Positions 57,521-64,000 of a stretch of DNA of 64,000 nucleotides are shown here, piece after piece. Within the stretch, counting starts at the first letter, position 1; every line of letters starts with the position of its first letter. The translations under genes were made by a program, and so were the position numbers. Source of the stretch: Verrucomicrobiales bacterium (lineage in GTDB: Bacteria > Verrucomicrobiota > Verrucomicrobiia > Limisphaerales > UBA9464); NCBI GenBank assembly GCA_027488845.1, contig JAIYBC010000023.1, positions 1 through 64,000 of the forward strand, read 5' to 3'. The notes under the pieces were generated by a model. It was not told where the DNA came from. It searched no databases and saw nothing but the letters and a program-made list of their open reading frames with translations.

Positions 57521-57856
57521 CTACTTGCGGGCCCGGTATTGTTCGATCGCGCTTTGGGCGGCGGCATCACCGGCGGCGGCGGCCTCGGCGAGCTTCTTGA
57601 GCGCATCCTGTTGTGCCTTGAGGGCGGCGGCTCGGTCCGCGGCGTTGATGTCCGCCCGGGCCGCGGCGGCCTCGGCGAGCCTCAGGGCGTCTTCGGCGCT
57701 GTTCGTGGCGCCCCGTGCGGCATCGAGGATGGCCCGGCTTTCCGCCGAGGTGTCCTTGACCTCCGGGATCTCCCCTTCCTTGGAACAGGCGGACAGGAGG
57801 GCTGTGGCGGCGAGGAACGCGGCAATGCGTGGGAATTGGCTAGGCATGTTCTTCAT
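57521..57856 (-). CDS. Small alanine-rich lipoprotein, copy A
   Basis: 111 residues from ATG 57856, which overlaps the stop of prepilin A (ATGA). The signal peptide [17 protein letters not shown] ends in a lipobox with the lipidated Cys. The mature part is almost wholly helical, rich in Ala, Glu and Asp, ending [20 protein letters not shown] then YRARK. The C-terminus is visibly related to that of copy B at 59009 ([20 protein letters not shown]). No known family recognised. Pairing with a prepilin gene twice over suggests a function linked to that prepilin, perhaps anchoring or assembly. Confidence 0.75.
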   Translation of the reverse strand: MKNMPSQFPRIAAFLAATALLSACSKEGEIPEVKDTSAESRAILDAARGATNSAEDALRLAEAAAARADINAADRAAALKAQQDALKKLAEAAAAGDAAAQSAIEQYRARK

Positions 57857-58683
57857 CGTGGCGTCAAGAGGGAGGTCTCTCCGGTGTACCAGCGGTAATC
57901 GACCCCAGGACCGGTCGTGTAGGGAATCGGAGAGACATTTCCCGGTGCCCAGAGTGTGTTGCACTTGCGGCTGTGGCGGAACCATTCGTACTCCAGCTTG
58001 GTCCCGGGATACAGCGGCTTCAGGTCCTGCCTCCACTGGTTGAGATTGATGCTGGGACCGCCCGGCCACACGGCCAGCGTGTCGGATTCGCCGTCCATCC
58101 GCTGTTCCACGGCATCCTGCGCGTAGATGAGCGTCGAGGGATTTGCGAGGGCGCTGACCTTGAGCGGCCGTGCGATTCCCTGACGGGTGGCGTAGTCGAG
58201 GACCGCGTACTGGTTGAGTCCGTAGCTGGAATTCAGCCACCAATCCATCGGCCACTTCGGGCGGGAGGTGTCGTCCCGCCAGTCGTCGACCGTCCTCGCG
58301 CCCGGGCAGCGCCCGATCCTCTTGGCGCCGCCGAAATACCCGATGTAGGCGGTCGCCCAATAGGCCGCCGGATTCGTCGGGGAAAGGATTTCCTGCGAGG
58401 CCGGCGACAGCGTCCATTGGCCATCGTTCGGGGCCGAGCCGAACCGGTTGTGGAAGAAGTCGTTGTTGTCGTGCAGATACATCGTCGTGCCGATCGAGAT
58501 CTGCCGGAGGTTGTTCATGCAGGCCGCCTGGGCGCCCTTGGCCTTGGCCGTGGCCAGCGCGGGAAGGAGCATCCCGGCGAGGATGGCGATGATCGCGATG
58601 ACGACGAGCAACTCGATCAGGGTGAAGCCTCCTGAGCGGGTCCGGGCGGTGATGATTCGTTTGCCTTCTTGAAACGGCATCAT
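57853..58683 (-). CDS. DUF1559/H-X9-DG-type prepilin, copy A
   Basis: 276 residues. A basic leader ends in SGG, then [20 protein letters not shown], with Gly -1 and Glu +5. The segment [20 protein letters not shown] then [14 protein letters not shown] follows, typical of the large Planctomycete/Verrucomicrobia prepilin families. The C-terminus contains [16 protein letters not shown] and DYRWYTGE. In copy B the corresponding site is a true H-X9-DG ([12 protein letters not shown]); here DG has become PG. These proteins are exported and expected to be cleaved by prepilin peptidase; individual functions are unknown. Confidence 0.88.
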   Translation of the reverse strand: MMPFQEGKRIITARTRSGGFTLIELLVVIAIIAILAGMLLPALATAKAKGAQAACMNNLRQISIGTTMYLHDNNDFFHNRFGSAPNDGQWTLSPASQEILSPTNPAAYWATAYIGYFGGAKRIGRCPGARTVDDWRDDTSRPKWPMDWWLNSSYGLNQYAVLDYATRQGIARPLKVSALANPSTLIYAQDAVEQRMDGESDTLAVWPGGPSINLNQWRQDLKPLYPGTKLEYEWFRHSRKCNTLWAPGNVSPIPYTTGPGVDYRWYTGETSLLTPR

Positions 58684-59008
58684 TGGGGTGTATCCGGCGC
58701 CTCACGACCCGGCTAGGAAAATCCCTGACCGGCTCACGCTTCGGGAAACGGAATGCCATCGGCTTGGGCGAGCCTGCGTCCGATGGGTGTGCTTCGAGTA
58801 TCGTTAACCAGATTTCATTGGTGGTCGGCATTCGGCAGAAGTGCCGCACCTGCTGCTGGTTCGCGGAGTCGGGAAAAACGGAAGTTCAATGAAAAGGAAT
58901 CCTGAGGTCGCGGCCGGGGAAGCCCTGAAGTAGATCGGCGTCCAAGACCTTTGGTGCGTCTTTTGGCGCAACCGTGATTCCGGATTCGAGATGAACTGCC
59001 GTCCCGGA
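58684..59008. other. Noncoding gap between the two prepilin/lipoprotein pairs
   Basis: 325 bases with no credible gene on either strand. It contains several AT-rich patches (around 58806-58825 and 58873-58900 on the plus strand) that could hold a promoter for the downstream pair on the minus strand, but I see no convincing -35/-10 pair or terminator. Confidence 0.5.
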
Positions 59009-59401
59009 TCACTTGCCCGAGGAGTAGGTCTCCAAGGCCTCGCGGGACCGTGCGTCGCCCTGGGCGGCGGCGGCGGCGAGTTTCGCCTTGGCCGCCACCA
59101 TGGCCGCGGCCGCGGCTTCGCGCTGCTGCGGGGTCAGGTCGGGACGTCCGGAGAGATCCACCAGCGTGAAGAAGGCGCCCGGGGCGTCGCCGCCCCCGAG
59201 TGCGGAACCGGCGGCATCCGCCTGGCCGCGGACCTCGTCCGACGCCCCCTTGAAGGCGTCCTTGAGCGTGGATGGGGCCTGTTCCGCGGTGACGGCGGCC
59301 GGGCGCGCATCGCCGTCGGCTCCGCATCCCGCGGCGGACAGGATTGCCAAGGTCGTGATTCCGATCGCGAGGCGACGGAAGGATTCCGTGGGATTCTTCA
59401 T
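59009..59401 (-). CDS. Small alanine-rich lipoprotein, copy B
   Basis: 130 residues from ATG 59401, overlapping the stop of prepilin B (ATGA). The signal peptide [18 protein letters not shown] ends in a lipobox. The mature protein is Ala/Gly/Asp-rich with helices such as [20 protein letters not shown] and an ending similar to copy A. It has ~20 more residues than copy A in the middle ([20 protein letters not shown]). Unknown family. Confidence 0.75.
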   Translation of the reverse strand: MKNPTESFRRLAIGITTLAILSAAGCGADGDARPAAVTAEQAPSTLKDAFKGASDEVRGQADAAGSALGGGDAPGAFFTLVDLSGRPDLTPQQREAAAAAMVAAKAKLAAAAAQGDARSREALETYSSGK

Positions 59402-60237
59402 GGCGCGGCCTGCAGGGGGGCTTCACCGGTGTACCAGCGGTAGTCGTAGCCGGTTTTCGAGTAGGGAATCGTGCTCGAGTGGCCGTCCATCCAGATGATC
59501 ATCGAGCGGCGGCTGTGGCGGAACCACTCGAACTCCCACTTGAATCCGGGATAGAGCCCGGCGAGGGAGTACTTCCATTGGGTGAGGCATTCCGTGCGGC
59601 CGGGGAACAGGCCGGTCGAATCGTCGGCGCCTTCCATCTTCTGCTCGCCGGAGTCCTGCGCGAACAGGGTCGACGACGGATTCTCGAAGGAGCTGATCCG
59701 GCGTCGGACCGAGGAGTCGACTTCGGCGGGATTGCCACGGACGGGCGGATTCAGCACGTACTGGCTGATCCCGATGGAGGAGTTGAGCCACCACGAGGAA
59801 GGATAGGTCAGGCCGTCCTCACGCCATTCGTCCACGCGCTTGGCGGAAGGGCAGCGGAACATCTGACGTGGGCCCTTGAGGTAGTTGAAGTAGGCGATTC
59901 CCCAGTAGGCCTCGGAATGGTCGGAGGGAAGCAGGACCTCGGACTGCGGGCCGCTGGTCCACTTGCCGTGGTTCGGCAGGGAATAGCTGCCGGCGCTGCC
60001 GCGGTGGTGGTAGTACTCGACGTTGTCCTGCGCGTAGAGGGTGGTGGCCAACCCGATCTGGCGCGTGTTTCCGAGGCACTGGGTCTGGAGTGCCTTCGAC
60101 TTGGCCTTGCCCAGGGCGGGCAGGAGCATTCCGGCCAGGATCGCGATGATCGCGATCACGACGAGCAGCTCAATGAGGGTGAATCCCCGGCGTCCGGGGT
60201 GCCCCGACGCGATGGCCGGGGACTTCGACTTCGACAT
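59398..60237 (-). CDS. DUF1559/H-X9-DG-type prepilin, copy B
   Basis: 279 residues. The leader ends in RRG, then [20 protein letters not shown]. It is clearly paralogous to copy A throughout: [32 protein letters not shown] (copy [13 protein letters not shown]), [13 protein letters not shown] (copy [14 protein letters not shown]) and DYRWYTGE. The intact H-X9-DG motif is [12 protein letters not shown]. The two copies with their lipoprotein partners form a duplicated two-gene cassette on the minus strand. Confidence 0.9.
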   Translation of the reverse strand: MSKSKSPAIASGHPGRRGFTLIELLVVIAIIAILAGMLLPALGKAKSKALQTQCLGNTRQIGLATTLYAQDNVEYYHHRGSAGSYSLPNHGKWTSGPQSEVLLPSDHSEAYWGIAYFNYLKGPRQMFRCPSAKRVDEWREDGLTYPSSWWLNSSIGISQYVLNPPVRGNPAEVDSSVRRRISSFENPSSTLFAQDSGEQKMEGADDSTGLFPGRTECLTQWKYSLAGLYPGFKWEFEWFRHSRRSMIIWMDGHSSTIPYSKTGYDYRWYTGEAPLQAAP

Positions 60238-60310
60238 GATCCTCAGCTAAGCAAATCCGTCGGTGGCCGCGAGCGACGTTCCGATGGCGGAGTTCACGGA
60301 TCCTGTCGGA

Positions 60311-60321
60311 TTTGTGACAAA
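60311..60321. promoter_or_regulatory. Short inverted repeat upstream of prepilin B
   Basis: TTTGTGACAAA (5-bp arms, flanked by GGA/CC) lies 74-84 bases upstream of the prepilin B start, in the gap downstream of the transporter gene. It could be a regulator site. The evidence is limited to symmetry and position. Confidence 0.25.
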
Positions 60322-60360
60322 CCTGTCTCCGGCCCGGGCCCGAGGACCTTGGAAGTCGGG

Positions 60361-61671
60361 TCAGTCCGGCTTGGCGCCGGCGTGGCTGCGGGACCGTTCA
60401 CGGCCCAGCCACCACCAGGAAACGGCCAGGAAGACCGGAACCAGCAATGCCAGTCCCAGGCCGCAGTCCAGGGTGAGGCGCGTCCACGCGGGCTTGGTCT
60501 TCGCGAAGGTCCGCTGGAGATAGAGCGACGCCGAGGCGAGGTAGCCCAGGGAGTCGGCGATCTGGATCAGGAACGACGCGGTGGCCACCTTGCGGGTGGC
60601 GGCGAGGAAGCGGTCGAAGAGGATGCTGTTGAATGGGACGTACCCGAGGTAGCCGCCGAGGCCGGTGAGGACCATCCAGGCGGACGGACCGATCATCCCC
60701 TTGGAGAAGGCCAGCGTGGAGCCTCCCACCAGGATGGAGCCGAGGGCGATGAGCACGTGATAGACTCCGAGCGCCTTCCAGTGGTCCCGGATGAACCAGA
60801 GTCCCGCCAAGGCCGCCAGGACGCCGATCCCCACCCAGGTCTCGACCCGGGCGAAGAACGCCGGGTCCGGCGGGTGGCCGAGTTCCTTGAGCACGTCGGC
60901 CATGAACGTGTCACGCAGGTCCCGGAAAACCGTGAGCAGCACATAGGGGACGATGAGGAACACCAGGATCAGGAGGTTCTCCCGGAGGAAGCGTCGGCGG
61001 GCCTCGGCGGACATGGGATCCCGGCGACTGCGGGTGACGACGTCCTCGGCGTTGGGCGGTGGCAGCAGGGCGAGTCCGGCAAGGCAGGCTGCGAGGAGCG
61101 GGACGAACACCAGGCCGGTGGCGGCGGGCATCCAGTTCTCGGCGACGCCGCCCTTCTGCATCAGGAAGACGCCGACGGACTTCGTCCAACCAGAGGCGAA
61201 GATGAAGCTCACGCTCATCCCGAGTCCGAGGAACTCGGTGACCCTTCGTCCCTCGAGGAATCCGAAGACGAGGCCCCAGATCATTCCGAGGGGAAGTCCG
61301 TTGATGAAGAGGCAGAGCACCCGGGCCCAGGTCGGGACGACCGGAAGGAGGGCCAGCGGCGCGAAGGCGAGGCCGATCAGGCCGGCGATGAGCGCGATGC
61401 GACGTCCGGCGCCGGCTTCGCTGACCACCTTGATCCCGAGGAACTTCGAGAGCGTGTACCCGAGGATCTGGGCGACCACGAGCAGTCCCTTCAGGTCGTA
61501 GCCCCCCACCGACTGGCCGGAGAATGTCGCGGCGGAGAAGGGCTTCCGGAAGGCGTACATCGCGGTGTACGCCCCGAACGCGGAGGCCACGGCGACCGCC
61601 GTGAACAGTGCCGGATGACGGTCCAGGAGGGCCGTGAAGCGGGAACGGACGCCGTCCGGTGCTGGGTTCAT
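60361..61671 (-). CDS. MFS-type membrane transporter (DUF5690-like)
   Basis: 436 residues, about 12 membrane helices. The N-terminus, FTAVAVASAFGAYTAMYAFR followed by KPFSAATF, and the internal LGYTLSKFLGIKVVSE and GLPLGMIWGLVFGFLEGRR, are features I associate with DUF5690 proteins, a branch of the major facilitator superfamily often found beside TIGR03364-type FAD oxidoreductases. The first gene of the unit, 16 bases upstream, is exactly such an oxidoreductase. A role in taking up an amino-phosphonate or similar zwitterion is an inference from that pairing; no substrate can be read from the sequence. Confidence 0.8.
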   Translation of the reverse strand: MNPAPDGVRSRFTALLDRHPALFTAVAVASAFGAYTAMYAFRKPFSAATFSGQSVGGYDLKGLLVVAQILGYTLSKFLGIKVVSEAGAGRRIALIAGLIGLAFAPLALLPVVPTWARVLCLFINGLPLGMIWGLVFGFLEGRRVTEFLGLGMSVSFIFASGWTKSVGVFLMQKGGVAENWMPAATGLVFVPLLAACLAGLALLPPPNAEDVVTRSRRDPMSAEARRRFLRENLLILVFLIVPYVLLTVFRDLRDTFMADVLKELGHPPDPAFFARVETWVGIGVLAALAGLWFIRDHWKALGVYHVLIALGSILVGGSTLAFSKGMIGPSAWMVLTGLGGYLGYVPFNSILFDRFLAATRKVATASFLIQIADSLGYLASASLYLQRTFAKTKPAWTRLTLDCGLGLALLVPVFLAVSWWWLGRERSRSHAGAKPD

Positions 61672-61687
61672 GAGGGTGGTCCGGGGA

Positions 61688-62815
61688 TCAGGCCGGGACG
61701 ATTTCCTCGGCGAGGCCGAACGAGAGCGTCATGCCGGCGCCGCTCAGGGCGTTGACGATGGTGACGCCGGGTTCCGGTTCGTGGACGAACTCGGTCTTCC
61801 CGGGGAGCTTGGCGTAGACGCCCATCCAGCGCTCGGCGACCCGGGCGTCGGGAAGCACCGCGAAGGTGTCGAGGTACTTCGCGACCAGGGCGTCGAGGCG
61901 TTCGTGCAGGAACGGATCCTGGGTGAGGCCGTAGTGGTGGGTGTCCCCGAGGATCACCTCGTTGGAGCCGTTCTGGGAGACCAGGACGTGGATGCCGTTG
62001 GCGATGTACTCCGGATGGGAGGCCTCGAACGCCTTGCGCAGGGCCGGGAGGGACGGGCAGGGGTTGAACGCGGCGTAGTGGAGCAGCGTGAGTCCGGCGC
62101 AGAGGGAAGGTCCGAGGCGCCAGGAACCGGCCTGGGGAGGCGTGCGCCACATCTGCAGCTTGCAGTTGGTGATCCCCGAGTCGCGGAAGACCGACGGGTA
62201 GAGGATCCGCAGTTCCGAGCCGGTGCAGACGTAGATGCGCTTCGCCTGGAAGCGTCCGGCGGCGGACCAGACACCGTGGTCCTCGACGCGGGAAACGGCG
62301 GCGTCGAAGCGGACGTCCACGCCGCGTTCCCTTGCGAGCCAGGCGAGCATCTTGGGCAGCGCCTCGCGTCCGTCGACAGTCGCTTCGTGCGGGCTCCAGA
62401 CACCGCCGACCAGGCCTTCGCGGCGGACCGCGGCGCAGCGGACCGGCACCTCGTTGGCCTCCAGCCATTGGCCTTGGAAATCCGCAGGGGCGAGCCCGAG
62501 GAATTCGGTCAGGACCGCCTTCTCCAGCTCGTTGTGCGCGAGGTGGAGCGAGCCGTTGGCCGCGGCGTGGAAGCCCGCCTTGGGGGCGAGGTCCAGCCAG
62601 CGTTTCCGCGAACGCTGTGCGCGGTCCCACAACGGCCCCGCCTGCTGTCCCATGGGCCAGACCAATCCGAAGTTCCGGGTGGACGCGCCGATCGGACGTT
62701 CCTCGCGTTCGAGCACGGTCACGCGGCGTCCGCGTTCGGACTCGAGGGTGGCGATGGCGATGCCGACGATGCCGGCTCCGATGACGACGACATCGGTGTT
62801 CTGGACGGAACTCAT
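61688..62815 (-). CDS. FAD-dependent amine oxidoreductase (DAO family, TIGR03364-like)
   Basis: 375 residues from ATG 62815; open sequence further upstream lies in the divergent promoter gap. The Rossmann motif is VVVIGAGIVGIAIATLESER, followed by VLEREERPIGASTRNFGLVW and PMGQQAGP. Further DAO-family blocks are ANGSLHLAHNE, YVCTGSELR and the C-terminal ERWMGVYAKLPG with VNALSGAGMTLSFGLAEEIV. The S-T-R-N-F-G-L-V-W sequence matches my memory of TIGR03364, a clade linked to phosphonate genes and related to PbfD, which acts on N-methylated aminoethylphosphonate. Glycine-oxidase-like activity on another amine is the alternative. It forms a two-gene operon with the transporter. Confidence 0.82.
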   Translation of the reverse strand: MSSVQNTDVVVIGAGIVGIAIATLESERGRRVTVLEREERPIGASTRNFGLVWPMGQQAGPLWDRAQRSRKRWLDLAPKAGFHAAANGSLHLAHNELEKAVLTEFLGLAPADFQGQWLEANEVPVRCAAVRREGLVGGVWSPHEATVDGREALPKMLAWLARERGVDVRFDAAVSRVEDHGVWSAAGRFQAKRIYVCTGSELRILYPSVFRDSGITNCKLQMWRTPPQAGSWRLGPSLCAGLTLLHYAAFNPCPSLPALRKAFEASHPEYIANGIHVLVSQNGSNEVILGDTHHYGLTQDPFLHERLDALVAKYLDTFAVLPDARVAERWMGVYAKLPGKTEFVHEPEPGVTIVNALSGAGMTLSFGLAEEIVPA

Positions 62816-62989
62816 GCTTTGTTTGCGGCTTGGGTACTTCCCGGAGGCCGGAATGTCATCCGTCCTGCGGTGGAACGGCCGAAAAATCCGGCGATCCTTG
62901 CCGGATCGTAACGGCGGCACCCTCCCGACGGGAAGCCGCGACACCTTCGGAATCGCCCCGGCCAAGGTTCCGATGCAGCATCGCCGGAA

Positions 62990-64000
62990 GTGGACCGCAT
63001 CCTGGTCATCTCGCTCTCCGGAATCGGCGACACGCTCATGGCGACGCCGCTCTTCCACGAGCTGCGGCGCCAACATCCCCGGGCGCGCATCGAGGCCCTC
63101 GTCCTGTGGAAGGGGGCGCGCCAGGTACTCCTGGGCAACCCCCACGTCGACGAGGTGCATCAACATGACTTCCTCGGCGGTTCCCGGACCGGTTCCATCG
63201 CCTTCTGCCTGCGCCTACGGAAACGCCGCTACGACCTGTCGATCAACACCCACACCCAGGGTCGGCGCGGCTATCGGCTGATCGCCCGGTTGATCGGAGC
63301 CCGGGAACGCCTGAGCCACGAGTACGAGAACCAAGGTTGGCCTGACCGGTTGCTGGTCACCCGCTCCTGCCCCCAGGACTACGGGCTCCACGCGATGGAG
63401 AACAACCTGCGCCTGCTGGAGCGGATAGGACTGCGCCCGACGGATCCCGATCCGCGCTATGAGGTCTTCCTCGAACCTTCCGAGCGGGAATGGGCGGATC
63501 GGTGGTGCGCGGAAAACCTCGGCGGGGAAGGGCGCATGCTCGGCATCCATGTGGGATCCGGCGGCACCAAGAACCTGGCCCTGCGGCGTTGGCCGCTCGA
63601 GAACTGGGCCGGGCTGCTTCGCGCGCTTCCGTCCGTCCTTCCGGGGATCCGACCGGTGCTGTTCGGCGGGCCGGAAGAGGCGGCGCTGCACGCCGAACTC
63701 CGACGCTCCGGCGTCGCCTTCCAGGAAGCCAAGACCTCGACGCTGCGGGAAGCCATGGCCCTCGTCGCCCGCTGCGCGGGGTTCATCAGCGTCGACACGG
63801 TCTTCATGCACGTGGCCGCGGCCATGGAGGTTCCGCGTCAATGGGTCATCGAGACGCCGACCCTCAATCCTCCGGTCCACCCACGCCGTCGGGACTGGAT
63901 CCGCATCCCGAACCCGGGCGTCGGGGGACGTCCCCTGGACTTCTACCGCTACGACGGGCGGGACATCGCCGGGAGCCCGGAAGAGCTGCGGCGGATCATG
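62990..64000 (+). CDS. Glycosyltransferase family 9 (heptosyltransferase-like), 3' end beyond the window
   Basis: The frame opens at GTG 62990 (M/V-DRILVISLSGIGDTLMAT), the standard GT9 start, and stays open for 337 codons to the window edge, so the C-terminus is missing. The N-domain has PLFHELRRQHP. The donor-binding domain has GIHVGSGGTKNLALRRWP followed by ENWAGLL, then ARCAGFISVDTVFMHVAAAM, both hallmark GT9 blocks. Such enzymes add heptose or related sugars to the lipopolysaccharide core at the inner face of the cytoplasmic membrane. An ATG 17 bases upstream is out of frame. It is divergent from the FAD oxidoreductase across 174 bases. Confidence 0.88.
   Translation, partial: MDRILVISLSGIGDTLMATPLFHELRRQHPRARIEALVLWKGARQVLLGNPHVDEVHQHDFLGGSRTGSIAFCLRLRKRRYDLSINTHTQGRRGYRLIARLIGARERLSHEYENQGWPDRLLVTRSCPQDYGLHAMENNLRLLERIGLRPTDPDPRYEVFLEPSEREWADRWCAENLGGEGRMLGIHVGSGGTKNLALRRWPLENWAGLLRALPSVLPGIRPVLFGGPEEAALHAELRRSGVAFQEAKTSTLREAMALVARCAGFISVDTVFMHVAAAMEVPRQWVIETPTLNPPVHPRRRDWIRIPNPGVGGRPLDFYRYDGRDIAGSPEELRRIM

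Overview
The window is high-GC DNA with densely packed genes and no rRNA. It most resembles a member of the Verrucomicrobiota, probably the Pedosphaera/Limisphaerales side (subdivision 3). This is judged from family content, not from any search. The pointers are prepilins with a [14 protein letters not shown]-type N-terminus and H-X9-DG-type C-termini, a prepilin/giant-protein cassette like the Verru_Chthon cassettes, a PEP-CTERM surface protein, LamG and CHRD exported proteins, a sigma factor paired with a Ser/Thr kinase/WD40 protein, and short dispersed repeats of a kind I associate with this phylum.

Region by region. 0-0.5 kb: a dead IS3-type OrfA and short GTCCCC repeats. 0.7-6.7 kb: a type IV pilus/type II secretion motor (two PilB/GspE-type ATPases, PilT between them, PilC/GspF), closed by a strong terminator. 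6.8-7.5 kb: a BrnT/BrnA-like toxin-antitoxin pair with its own promoter and palindrome. 7.5-16.6 kb: five prepilin-like proteins and a 1537-residue GspK-like protein, mostly overlapping and probably one operon. 16.7-23.9 kb: a 2411-residue exported subtilisin-like protease, in the same direction and a plausible client of the machine. 24.2-27.2 kb: a PEP-CTERM protein and a DsbD-type thiol reductase. 27.4-31.4 kb: two overlapping SPFH/HflKC-like genes, a secreted S10 carboxypeptidase and tRNA-Pro(GGG). 31.5-35.3 kb: rimO and a membrane coiled-coil protein of unknown role. 35.4-39.2 kb: three enzymes that fit the reductive pyrimidine catabolic pathway. 39.3-42.0 kb: an FmdB-like zinc ribbon, an exported phosphodiesterase-type hydrolase and serB. 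42.1-45.7 kb: ECF sigma factor plus Ser/Thr kinase with WD40-like repeats. 45.8-49.6 kb: a divergent DHPS-like protein and uvrA. 50.1-53.9 kb: a tightly coupled operon of AP-superfamily hydrolase, class III aminotransferase-fold enzyme and Tat-exported amidase. 54.0-60.2 kb: two copies of a prepilin-plus-lipoprotein pair followed by a LamG/CHRD protein. 60.4-62.8 kb: FAD oxidoreductase and MFS-type transporter. 63.0 kb to the end: a GT9 heptosyltransferase-like gene cut by the window edge.

The strongest unusual signals are these: (i) inside the giant protease a P-domain is split by a LamG domain whose two halves are in swapped order, bounded by a 4-bp CGTC repeat, such that joining at CGTC restores both domains in frame; (ii) the motor, prepilin cassette, giant GspK-like protein and giant protease lie in line, with a toxin-antitoxin unit between motor and pilins; (iii) a duplicated prepilin/lipoprotein two-gene cassette leads into a LamG/CHRD surface protein; (iv) two small operons 8 kb apart may together handle phosphonates; (v) uvrA carries a short in-frame insertion that looks like captured intergenic repeat. 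All functions are read from motifs by eye; none was confirmed by database search.
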